Shown in pieces: positions 10,901 through 22,900 of a stretch of 64,000 bases of DNA. The notes beneath the pieces are model-generated. The model saw nothing but the letters and a program-made list of their open reading frames with translations, was not told the origin of the DNA and did not search any database. The stretch's first letter is position 1, and each line of letters starts with the position of its first letter. Origin of the DNA: Euglena gracilis (lineage: Eukaryota; Euglenida; Euglenophyceae; Euglenales). The DNA lies in the NCBI GenBank assembly GCA_039621445.1, contig CP154954.1:72051082-72115081 (forward strand), read 5' to 3'. The position numbers were made by a program, and so were the translations under genes.

Positions 10901-13900
10901 GGGGAAAAAAAACACAAAAAACACAAAAAAAACGGAAAAAAGCGCATTTTGTCAAAATTGAAAACTGCAAAAAAAAACGCATTTGCGTGTGGTGCTAGGC
11001 GAATCTTTACGACGCACCGTGCACTGATGTTGTGCCTTTGTTTCTGTGCCCCCTTTCAGGGTGAATTTGACCAACCCCGCGGCGTCTGTGGTTTGGGTGC
11101 CCACCCAGGCAGGCTTTTGCTTAAGGACCGGGGGGGGGGGGGGGGTACTGGCTAGCCAATCGGCTAGACACTGGAAAAGGTGGACTAGCTAGACCCCCCC
11201 CCGGGGGTGGGGGGTGGTCCGGGGGTCCCCTGGACTGGGAAAAAAATCTTCCTCCGGCGCTGCGCGCCGAGGTGGAAATGAGGTTTTTAACAGGTTTTTG
11301 GCTGATTTTGTTCCAAAAATTCCCAAAAATGGCCAAAAACGGGCATTTTTGGCCATTTTGGGGGGTCCCGGGCTTCGCGCCGGTCACTGGAAAAAAAATT
11401 CCACTAGCTAGCCCTGCTAGCAGACCCCCAGGGTCTGCTAGAAATCCCACTAGCCAAATTTGGACTAGCTGCAGTCCAGCCCCCCCCAGGGGGGGGGGGG
11501 TACTGCAATCCCTTAAGCAAAAGCCTGCACCCAGGCAGACAGTGGGGTTATGCCAGAAATTCGCCCCAAAAATGGATTGTTTAAGCATTTCCGGTGCTTC
11601 CAAACCAATGTGGACACATTAGGTGCATGGGAAATAAACAAAATAAACTAACCCCAATTTTAACTTGAAAGAGAAGATATCCAAAAAAATTGTCAAAAAA
11701 TTCTCTGACTCTGTCCACAATTTGTTGTCCTTTTGCTCAGAAACACACACAACCCCCGAAAAATAATAAAAAATAATTAAGTCAGTGGCAGACATGCATG
11801 CACATTCCATGCTCACACCACATACAACAACAAATAACCCCCCCCCCAAAATAAGACCCCCCCCTGAGCCGATCGAGCAAAAATCCAAAAATAAGACCCC
11901 CCTGACGGCGCGAAGCGCAGAAGACGATGAAAATTTTCCCTGAAAAATTACCAAAAACCCCAATTTCACACACAAAAACGATGAAATTTCAAAAAATTTC
12001 AGGTTTTTGAAGTTCAAAAAGCATGCCAAATGTCAACTTACATGAATTTACACATTGCGCGAAGCGCCGAAGGAAAAATTTTGATGATTTTGGGAACCTG
12101 AAAAACGACCTTTTTTTCAGGCCCGGGTCGGTCAAGAAAAAATCCAGAAATAAGACCCCTCCCCAAAATAAGACCCCCCCCCTGGAGGTTTCCAGCAACG
12201 GACCCCAAAATAAGACCCGGGCCATATTTTTGGGGGGGTTACAATGCAATAGCACATGGTGCATCATACCTGTGCCATGACTCCAGAGAAGCTGGGCTCT
12301 GTCTGTTCCAGTTTCAAGCTGGGGATCATGCGCTGCGCCTGGGCCAGGAACGCCTGCAGATGAAAAGCAAACAAAAAGCAAACAAAACTAAAACGGACCA
12401 CTCGGTGACACATGAGCAACAGTCCGAAAAGCAATGTCACCGTGTAACATAACCCCAAAAAAACCCCGCTGACGGCGCAGTGCGCCGGGGACAGTGAAAA
12501 TTTTCCCTGAAAATTACCGAAAACCCCAATTTCAGACACAAAATGATGATGAAATTTAAAAAAAAATTGGATGTTGAAATGCAAAGAAAAATAAATGTCA
12601 ACTGATACCAATTTACGCGAGGCGCTGAAGGAAAATTTTCAGCGTTTGAGGGAACCTGAAAAAATGATGCTTTCTTTTGGGCCAGGGTCGGTCAAGAAAG
12701 CATCCAAACCAATCTATCATTGCTCCTGTGGGAGCTCACCTTTGCTCAGGGCTCACCTCAGGGCTTTGATTTGGCAATTAAACATGATCTGATGATAACA
12801 ACCGAATAATAACTCTCCCACGGAATATGCCAAAAAAACCAAATCTGGGCAAAAAGAAGCCTTTGCCGACCAGATCCCCCTCCACATCTCCCCCAAAAAA
12901 GATGAAATTCAATCAAACTTCCCTCATTGATTTTACCCAGGGAATTGGCCAAGCCAAATTGGCGAGTGCAGAGGGGGGAGCGGGGGGGGGGGGGGTCTTA
13001 AAGGCGACCTTTGGGTGGTTCAACAGCACACACATTTGAAAACAAGAGTCACATTTTCGGATGCAAAAAGGAGGGGGCATATACGCCAGTTACAGAATCT
13101 GCATTATGAAAATTTTTAGAAAATTTTCATTTTTGCAGATTTTTTCCCAGAGGAATTCCCCACTTCCACAATCACTAATTGCATACCGTTTTGGACCAAA
13201 ACACCCTTTTGCTCATCCCTGCATATTTTTTGGTCAAAAAAAGTGCAAAAGGTTACTCAAAATGTTCACAGATTGGCATGATGAACACTGCACAATGAAA
13301 AGTCCAGGAGTGGTGAAATTTTTCCTGCGCCCTCTCTGAGGATTGTTTAAGGCAATTTTTTTTGCAAATTTTTTTGTGTTTTTCCCCGCCTTCGGACTGC
13401 CCTTGCAAAAAAGAATTTGAAAATCCCCCCAAAAAACGACTTTCCCCATATTTCCCCATATCCCCATAGAACAGATCTTGTTAGAGAAAATTCTGCCAAA
13501 TGAATTTTTAAGGTTTTTCAAGCATTCTCAGGTGCCTTCAGGCTAGGGTTCGATATAAGGAGTGCGTGCAGGGTTGAGGGGGTGTCCCTTCCCTCCGGAC
13601 CGACGCTAGTGGGGGGGGGGGGCTGCCCTGACATTGAAACCCGCTTCAGGCATTTTGACCAAAATATTTTGCATAAAAATAATGTCCCCTCCCCTGAAAG
13701 GAAGTTGGGATGCACCATCTTTTCTTCATTGGGAGTTGTCCCCCATACACACCAATCTCGTCTATCCGATAACCTTGACCTTTCCCCGTCCTGAACAGGG
13801 AATTTCTTAAGGACCCCCCGAGGGGGTCCAGCCTCCGGCTGGCAAAAAGGCTGCTGGCTGGATTTGAGCTGCTGGCTGGACCCCCCTCCCCCGGGGGGGG

Positions 13901-16900
13901 GGGGGGGCAGGCACCTATGGTCACTTCCCATTTTGGTGCTCTGGTCGGCCCTGGTCGGCCCTGGTCGGCAAATAGTCGGCCATAGGTGGGGGTATCCTTT
14001 CACAGAAAAAATGTGAAGGGATGCAATGATGTTCTGAATTGTCTTGCCAAGATCAAAAGGAAGTGCCCCATAAGGCCAAAAGCAACCAAAATGACCTAAA
14101 ATAGCTTGAAATAACCAAAAATTACCCAAAAACGCCAACAAAATCCACAAAAGATTGTGAAAAATGCCCCAAAATTACCAAAAGGGCGCAAAATGGCCAC
14201 AATGCCATTAAAATATGCTCAGATTGACCCAAATTAGCCCAATATTTGCCAAATCAGTGACAAATAGCCCCCAAATTAGCAAAAACTGGTCCATAATGGC
14301 CAAAATGGGTGTAAAACTGGAGATTTGTGAGAAAATTATCCAAAAATGGATTTAGTTCTTCAAAATATACAAAAAATTGCCAGCATCGCCCAGCATCGCC
14401 CAGCAACACCCTGCACAGAGTCAGTCACAGTGAGGTGAAGGTTAGTGTCAGGGTCAAGGTGACAGCACTGTCAATGACAGCGTCACTGGGCCTCTGCCCT
14501 CTCGAGCTTGTCCAAACACCCCTGGCACACTGCCACGCGGGTGGGAGGCAGGGCATCCATCGGCTGCAGCTGTTTGCTGTACACAAGGCGGCATGCGACT
14601 CGTGCAGGAATCAGGCACACAAATACAGTAGGGGCACTGGAAGGGTACTGCACAGCTTCCTCCACTGAAGGAGAGGACGCTGGTCAGCAAAGGCCTTTTG
14701 GGGGTCACACTTCCCGGGGGTCCCGCTTCTTGGCCTCCAGCCAACCTTCCTCGACATCCAACTCGCGACTTTGTGTATTAAATTCGCGGCTCGTTGGATG
14801 CCAATCCTGGCATCCAACAATCAGGGGTGCACAGTATGCGCACCCCTACCAGGCTGTTTTTTACCAACCCCGGGGGGGGGGGGGGGGGGGGGTCCGGAGT
14901 GCCTGTGAGTGCCTGCCCAGGCAGGCACTACCCCCCCCGGGGGGGGGTCGGATTTCGGCCTGTGCCCGGGCACATTCCTTTGAAAATAGGCCATTTTTGG
15001 CTCCCCGGCGCCTTCGGCGCCGGGGTTGTGCTAGGGCACTTTTGGCCGTGTGCCCTACCCCCCCCCCCCGGGGGGGTCGGATTTGGAGTGCCTTGGGGTG
15101 CCTGCCCAGGCAGGCACCCCCCCCCCTTAGTTGCACTAAGGCTTCTTGTCTGTTTATGGCCGGCGCTAACTTCGCTTCTGGCCCAGTTTGCTGCGTGGTG
15201 AGTGGCCAGGGACCCCCCCCCCCCGGGGTGGGGTCGGCACCCGACTAAAATACAGCCTGACCCTACAAGCATCCTCGGATTCACATGCCCCACAAGCATC
15301 CACGGATGCACATGATCATGCACATGCCTACAACCGCGACCACAGTCGCCCGTTTATCCCACAACTTAAGATTCCCCCCATAACCTCCCTCTCCCACTGG
15401 AGCATCCACTCCAGGCGGTCACTCAGGGAAGGCCAGACGAGCCAGGGAGGAACACAGCACCAATGTGGAGGCTGTACGCAGGTATGCCCAGCATCGCCCA
15501 GCATCGCCCTGCATCATCAGAGGTGCTTGTTCCAGCTGCCGAATTCCTTCATCCATTCCCCTTCGGTCGGCCAACCACATGCAAGTCGGCCCTGGTCGGC
15601 CCTGGTCGGAACCCCCACCTACGGGGGTCCTGAAAATCATAGTCGGCCCTGGTCGGCCGTAGGTGCCTGGTGGGGGGGGGGGGGAGGGGGGGGTCGGGGG
15701 CTGGAGCGGGCTGGGCTGGGCTGGGTCGAGGAAAAACAAAATTTTCTAACACATTTTGGCCATTTTCGACATTTTGATGGGTGGAGCTAGATCAAGGCTG
15801 GGGGGCTGTGATGGAGGGGCTGTGATGAGGGGGAAAAATGCAGGGATAAGTGAGCTGGGTAGCCCAGTTGGCTGGCCAGCCTGCGGCCGGCTGGCCCGGC
15901 CTCCAGCCGGGCTGGACCCGACTTTATTTCACTCGACCCCCGGGGGGGGGGGGGCTCCCAGCCCGAATTTTGGCTGCTGGCTGGATTTGAGCTGCTGGCT
16001 GGCTGGACCCCCCCCCGGGGGGTAGGGTACCCTCCGGCTTAAGAAATTCCCTGGTCCTGAAAGTTATCTCCAAGCTCATATTTACCAACCTGAACCGAAT
16101 ATGAAGTTGACTCCCACCCAGGGGATTTCTTAAAGCCCCCCCCCCCGGGGGGTCCAGCAGGGATGGATGGGAAGCCTTGAGGGGGGGGGGGGGGGGTGGA
16201 CCCCCCCCCCCCGACACGGGGGGGGGGGGGGGGGGGGGGGGGGGTGGGTCGGGCCCCCCCTCCTACCTCGAAACTGAGGGCCGAAAATTTTTCGATTTCA
16301 TGGACGGGCAAAGGGCCGGAAATCGGGTCGAAATCGGTCAAAAATCCCTGTTTTTTCTTTGAAAATCGATCCAAAAATGCTCATTTTTTGAAATTTTTTG
16401 AACACTTCTCTGGGGGAAAACACCAACACAGCAAAAAAAGGGCAATATGTCCAAAAGTCAGCAAAAGGGGTGTTTTTGCTCATTTTCCGGCGCGTAGCGC
16501 CGGAAGAAAATTTTCTGCTATTTTTGGCACCTGTCAAGGAGGGGGGGGGTGGGGGTCCGGACCCCCCCTCCCAACATCTAGGGGGGGGGGGGTTGTTCGG
16601 CCCCCCCCCCACCACCTTACCCCCCCGGGGGGGGTGGTGGTCGGGACCCCCCCCCCTACCACCTACCTCAATACCGAAGGGCTTCCCATCCATCCCTGGG
16701 GTCCAGCCTCCGGCTGGCAAAAAGGCTGCTGGCTGGAAACGAGCTGCTGGATGGACCCCTCCCGGGGGGTGGGGGAGGGGGGGGTCCAGGGCTGGAGCGG
16801 GCTGGGCTGAGCTGGGTCAGTGAAAAACAAAATCTTCTGAATTTTTTTGCCATTTTCGACATTTTGGTGGATGGAGCTAGATCAAGGCTGGGGGGCTGCG

Positions 16901-19900
16901 ATGGAGGAAGCTGTGGTGAGGGGAAAATATGCAGGGACAGGTGAGCTGGGCAGCCCAGTTGGCTGGCCAGCCTTCAGCCAGCTGGCCCCAGGGATGGATG
17001 GGAAGCCTTGAGGGGGGGGGTGGGTCGGACCCCCCCCCTCCTACCTCGAAACTGAGGGGGGGCCGAAAATTTTTTGATTTCATGGACGGGCAAAGGGCCG
17101 GAAATCGGGTCGAAATCGGCCAAAAATCCCTGTTTTTTCTTTGAAAATCGATCCAAAAATGCTCATTTTTTGAAATTTTTAAAAATTTTTTGGGGAAAAA
17201 AAAAAAAACAAAAAAAAAAAAAAAAGGGCAATATGGCCAAACGTCAGCAAAAGGGGTGTTTTTGCTCATTTTCCGGCGCGTAGCGCCGGAAGAAAAATTT
17301 CTGCTATTTTTGGCACCTGTCAAGGAGGTGGTGGGGGGGTCCGGACCCCCCCTCCCAACATCTAGGGGGGGGGGTGGTCCGGACCCCCCCCCTACCACCT
17401 TACCCCCCTAGGGGGGGGGGGGTCGGGACCAGGTTTTGAATAGTGCTGAGCTCTTAATAAGCGCGCACCCACCCCTTCATTGACCCCTCCATACATACCG
17501 GCCCACTCCATGGAGCTCTTTTGCCTGAAATCCATGGGTTTTGTGCCAGAAAGCGGGCGGTGGTGGGTCGAAAAACGCTCATTTTCGGCTCAAAAACAGT
17601 TTTTCCGGGTCCGGGAGGCCAAAAAACATCGTTTCGGGCAAAAAAAAATTTTTCGATTTTTTTCGACTTTTTTGACCCGGGTTTGACCCAAAATCAATGG
17701 GTCGGCGGCCCAAAACGGGTCGCTGGCGGGTCGAAAAACGCTCGTTTTCGGCTCAAAAACAGGTTTTCCGGGTCCGGGAGGCCAAAAAACATCGTTTTGG
17801 GCAAAAAAATTTTTTCGATTTTTTCGACTTTTTTGACCCGGGTTTGACCCAAAGTCAATGGGTCGGCAGTCCAAAACGGGGCGCTGGGGGGTCGAAAAAC
17901 GCTCATTTTTGGCTCAATAACAGTTTTTCCGGGTCCGGGAGGCCAAAAAACATCGTTTTGGGCAAAAAAAATTTTCGATTTTTTTCGACTTTTTTGGCCG
18001 AAAACGGCTAAATCGGACAGAGGGAAAAGTGTACAAAATGGCCTAAATTGGCTGAAAAACGGCCGTATCTCGGGCTAGGCGGTGAGCTGCGGGGAAACCA
18101 AAATCCCAGTAGATAGAGCGTTCCAAGGGCTTCAATTTAGGTCTCCGGACATTTCCTTTGATTTTGCATCATTTTCGAGAAATTTTGAAAACATTCGTTT
18201 TTTGACCCCCACCCCCCGAAAACGGCTGAGTCGAACAGAGGGAAAAGTGTACAAAACGGCCATCCGGGCCAAAAACGGCCGTATCTCGGCCAGGCGGGGA
18301 GTTGCGGGGAAATCAAAATACCGGCAGATGGGGCGTTCCAAGGGCTTCAAATTAGGTCTCCGGACATTTCCTTTGATTTTGCTTCATTTTGGAGATATTT
18401 TGAAAATTGACATTTTTTGGCCGTCCAAAGGGGGGGGGGCTTAAAAAGGGGGGTTGGCCAATCCTACCCAGTTTGGACCCCTTCGCGCGTGAATAACTCG
18501 GGCCTGGCGGGGAGTTGGGGGTCAAACCCAGGTGATTCGGAAACTAGGAATCCAGTCGCTCGCGACTGAAAAAAAAAATTTCGGGAACGGGGCCGGGATC
18601 ATGGTGATAATCCGCCGGTTCCCGAGGTGGCCCCGAGGGGGGGGAGGGGGGGGGGAGGCGGGGGTTTTCCCCCAGTGGTAAGCTTCGCTCTTACCCATAA
18701 AGGGATAAGAGCTCAGCGACCCCCCCCCTACCACCTACCTCAACACCGAAGGGCTTCCCATCCATCCCTGGCTGGCCCGGCCTCCGGCCGGGCTGGACCC
18801 AACTTTATTTCACTCGACCCCTCGGGGGGGGGGGGGGGCTCCCAGCCCGAATTTGGGCTGCTGGCTGGCTGGACCCCCCCAGGGTTGGGGTACCCTCCGG
18901 CTTAAGAAATCCCCTGCTCCCACCCAAGGGTTTTTTTAAGCCAGAGGGCCCACTGCTGGGGGGGGGGGGGAAGCCAGGTTGCCGACCCCTCTGGGGGTCC
19001 GCTGGAATAAAATTGAGGGCGTCCCGGCACAGTCGGGCTGACCTGAAAATCATTGGAGCGAAGCGCTGACAATTCTCTTTTGAAAAAGAAGACCAAAAAG
19101 GTGGATCCCCCTCAGCCCCCCCCCCCACCACCAAAAACCAGAGCCCCCCCAGGGGGGGGGAATTGCACATCGGGAGGTCGAAAATTGCAGTGCAAAAAAT
19201 TGCACAAAATTGCACATTTCGGGAAAATCGAAAATTGCACAAAATTGCAAAAATTGCACGGTGTTCCCCCCCTGCCCCTCCCAGTGCACACACCAAGAAC
19301 GGCGGCCAACTGATGTGCAAAAAAAAACACACTGCACTCCTCCAGGTGATGACAATGGTGGTGGTGCTGTTGTTGTAGATGATGATGGTGATGATAACAA
19401 AATCAGAATATCAGACTCTTTTGTTTTTCTGTTGAGAGACCAAAACCTTGAACACTGGAATTTGCACAAAGACACAGCATACAACTTCACCTCACGAGAA
19501 AGCGGCAATCTGCAGACCAAAACACAGCACACCTTCTGGTTCAAGTCCCGGTACAGTTCCCGCACAGACATATCAAAGTTCTTGAGGGCGAAAGAGTACA
19601 AGCCAAGGTGGGTGAGCGTCCTGCAAGGAGGAAACGCTTGGTCAGGGGCAGGCTGAATTTCGACCAACCCCGGGGGGAGGGGGGTCTCGGGGTGCTCTAG
19701 AGCAGGCTGTTTTTTTTACCAACCCCGGGGGGGGCAGGGTTGGATGGGAAACCTTGAGGGGGGCGGGGTCGGACCCCCCCCCCTACCTCGAAACTGAGGG
19801 GGGGCCGAAAATTTTTCGATTTCATGGACGGGCAAAGGGCCAGAAATCGGGTCGAAAACGGTCAAAAATCCCTCATTTTTCTTTGAAAATCGACCCAAAA

Positions 19901-22900
19901 AATTTTTGAAATTTTTTGATCATTTTTTGGGGGGAAAACACCAACACATCAAAAAATGGGCAATATGTCCAAAAGTCAGCAAAAGGGGTGTTTTTCGCTC
20001 ATTTTCCGGCGCTGTGCGCCGGAAGAAAATTTTCTGCTATTTTTGGCACCTGTCAAAGAGGGGGGGTGGGGGGTCCGGACCCCCCAACATCTAGGGGGGG
20101 GGGGTCCGGACTCCCCCCCCCCTACCACCTTACCCCCCCCCGGGGGTGGGGGGTCGGGACCCCCCCCCTACCACCGACCTCAATACCGAAGGGCTTCCCA
20201 TCCAACCCTGGGGGGGGGGGAAGGGGGTCCGGAGTGCCTGTCAGTGCCTGCCCAGGCAGGCACTACCCCCCTGGGGGGGGGGTCGGATTTCGGCCTGTGC
20301 CCAAGCACATTCCTTTGAAAATAGGCCATTTTTGGCTCCCCGGGCCTTCGGCGCCGGGGTTGTGCTAGGGCACTTTTGGCCGTGTGCCCTACCCCCCCCC
20401 CCCCCGGGGTCAGATTGGGAGTGCCTTGGAGTGCCTGCCCAGGTAGGCACCCCCCCCCCCGGGGTGGGGTCAGCACCCGACTAAAATACCGCCTGCTCTG
20501 GAGCGCCCCAGGCAGGCACTGCCCCCCCCCCAGGGATGGGAATCTTTGGGGGGGGAGGGGTCCGGACCCTCCTTCCCTCTTCAAAACTGAAAGGGGCCGG
20601 GAAATTTTTCGGTTTTATGTACCCCCCCCCTAGTCGTATGACCGGGTTCCTGCAACCTGTGACAGGGGGGGGGGGTCGTAACACCCCCATAACCTGCAAC
20701 CTGTGACCGGGGGGTGGTCGTAAATGAGGGGGCGGTCATAGGTAAAGTGGTGTTAATTTTCCTGCAACCTGCAACCTGTGACCGGGGGGGGGGGTGGTCA
20801 TAACACCCCCATGACCTGCAACCTGTGACCGGGGGGTGGTCGTAAATGAGGGGTGGTCGTACGACTAGGGGGGGGGGGTACGTACAAGGGGCCATCGCCA
20901 AGACAAATTTGGGGGAAATCCCGGATTCTTCGAAAATAAATCCAAAAATGCTAGCCATTTTGCTGGATGCTGGAAAAAAGCCACTGGCTGGACCCCAGCC
21001 AAAAAAAGCCACTAGCTGGACCCCAGCCTGGTACCCAACTGGGAAAAAAAATTCCTTCACGCCAAGGCGGAAATGAGATGTTTAATGTGGTTTTTTTTGG
21101 CCAATTTTGTTTGAAAAAAAACACCAAAAAAAAAAAACGGCCAAGATGGGCATTTTCCGGCAGTTCAGATAAAAACAATTGGTACTTTGGCGCCGGTCGC
21201 TGGAACAATTTTTTCCACTAGCTGGCCTCTACTAGGTACTGCTAGGTCTACCAGGCTCTACTCCCCCCCGAGTCCGCCTGGGTACATTCCAAGGCACCCC
21301 AATCAGACCCAGGACATTGCTCACAGTTCACAGTACCCATGGGGGGGGGGGGGCGGACCGCAGCTAGTCCAAATTTGGACAGTGGAAATCCCGGGTGGGG
21401 ACAGCCACACCTTAAAATTCACACTGGTCAGGGATCGCAATTCATTCCCCCGGAGCTGTTGTAAAATGGAGGGTGCGGCTGCTCCACATTTTCCCCCGGC
21501 AGTCCCCGGACCTGGGGGGTCTGGGATTCCCCACACCCACCAGGGCCGGGGAGGGGGGGTCTGGGGGATCCCTTTATCGAATCTTTGGCACCTTTCCCAG
21601 AAAACGTAGAATTTCATCAATTTTTTTGCAATATACTGAAAAGAAATCAGCTGAAAATGTGGTTTTTTGCACTTTTGAAGCATTTCAAAAAATTTTTCTG
21701 GTGTTTCGGCCTCGCTGATGCTTGATTTGAAGGGGCACCGATTCAGTAGGGGACGGAAGGAGAGACAGCACGCACGCACTTCCACAACTCCGAGACGTTG
21801 ATGTCAAAGAATTTGTACCCCTCGCGGGCGAAGGCCACGCAGGGCCCCCGGGCCCGATGATCAACTCATTTGCCGGCTCTCCAGGTTGCAGGTGGGGCGT
21901 GAAGTGCACCCCCACCGGGATGCCTGCGGCGACGTCCGGGGCAAACTTTGCAACAGTTGTGCTCACAGCAGAGCTGGCGTTTTTTTGTCTTAAAACACAA
22001 AACGAAAATGTTTTTGTTCGTGTTGTTTGTTTTTGAAAAAACACAAAAAATTTTTTTTGGCTTTTCAAACACACAAAAAAACCCCAAAATCATTCTCTCG
22101 GTTTTTTTGGGGGGGGTTTGACTGCCAGCTTTTGGTTCACAGGATGGAATTTCCTGGCCAACACTGGTCATCATGGCTAGTCCTGCGTCCCCCGGCGGAT
22201 GGGGGGATCCAGGCTGATCACAAAAGCCGCAGACCTTTTTTTGTTCTCCATCCCCTGAGCATTGTTTTGTGCAGGTGCGAGGACATGTGTGGTGGCTGTT
22301 TTTCCCTGGGGTGATTGGTTCAAAAGGAAGAAATTTCCCAATGAGTTTATCCCCAAAAAAACTTCGGCATCCCCCCCTTACCAGCCACTCTGACAAAAAT
22401 GGAAATGGATTTGACCATTCAAAAAAAACTTCCGTCACTCTGGCCCGGACCCCCCCAAAGGGGCCCGGCCCCAGCTCCCCCCGGGGTCTTCTTGGGCGGT
22501 CTGACAAAAAGGGACAAATGGATTTTGACCATTCAAAATTCCCGAAAACTTTTCTGGGGCCTTTTGCATTGAGCCCATACTCGGCCCGGGACCGCCCCCA
22601 AGGGGCCCGGCCACCAGCTCCCCCCGGGCGGGGGTCTTTCGTGTTGTAGAAACAAGTTTAAAAAACGTTAAAACGTAAAAATTTAAAAAAGGAGACTGGT
22701 TTTCCATGGAATCCTTTTCTGCCCTGGGCCACCTCCCACTTGGACAGTGGACGACACAGTGGATTGCAAATTTGCTCGTCAAATCGGCCGAAAAATGTTA
22801 CTTGGGGCACGTTTGCGGGCGAACAAAAATGCCAAAAATGCTAAAACTGGACCTTTAGGGTCCTGGCAAGACCCCTCCCCCCCTGGTTTGGTTGGTTTCA

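Noticed and set aside
13440-13460. Regular spacer-repeat pattern as a CRISPR array (also the 10- and 18-bp arrays)
   Set aside because: Units are contiguous minisatellites without unique spacers, in a eukaryotic context.
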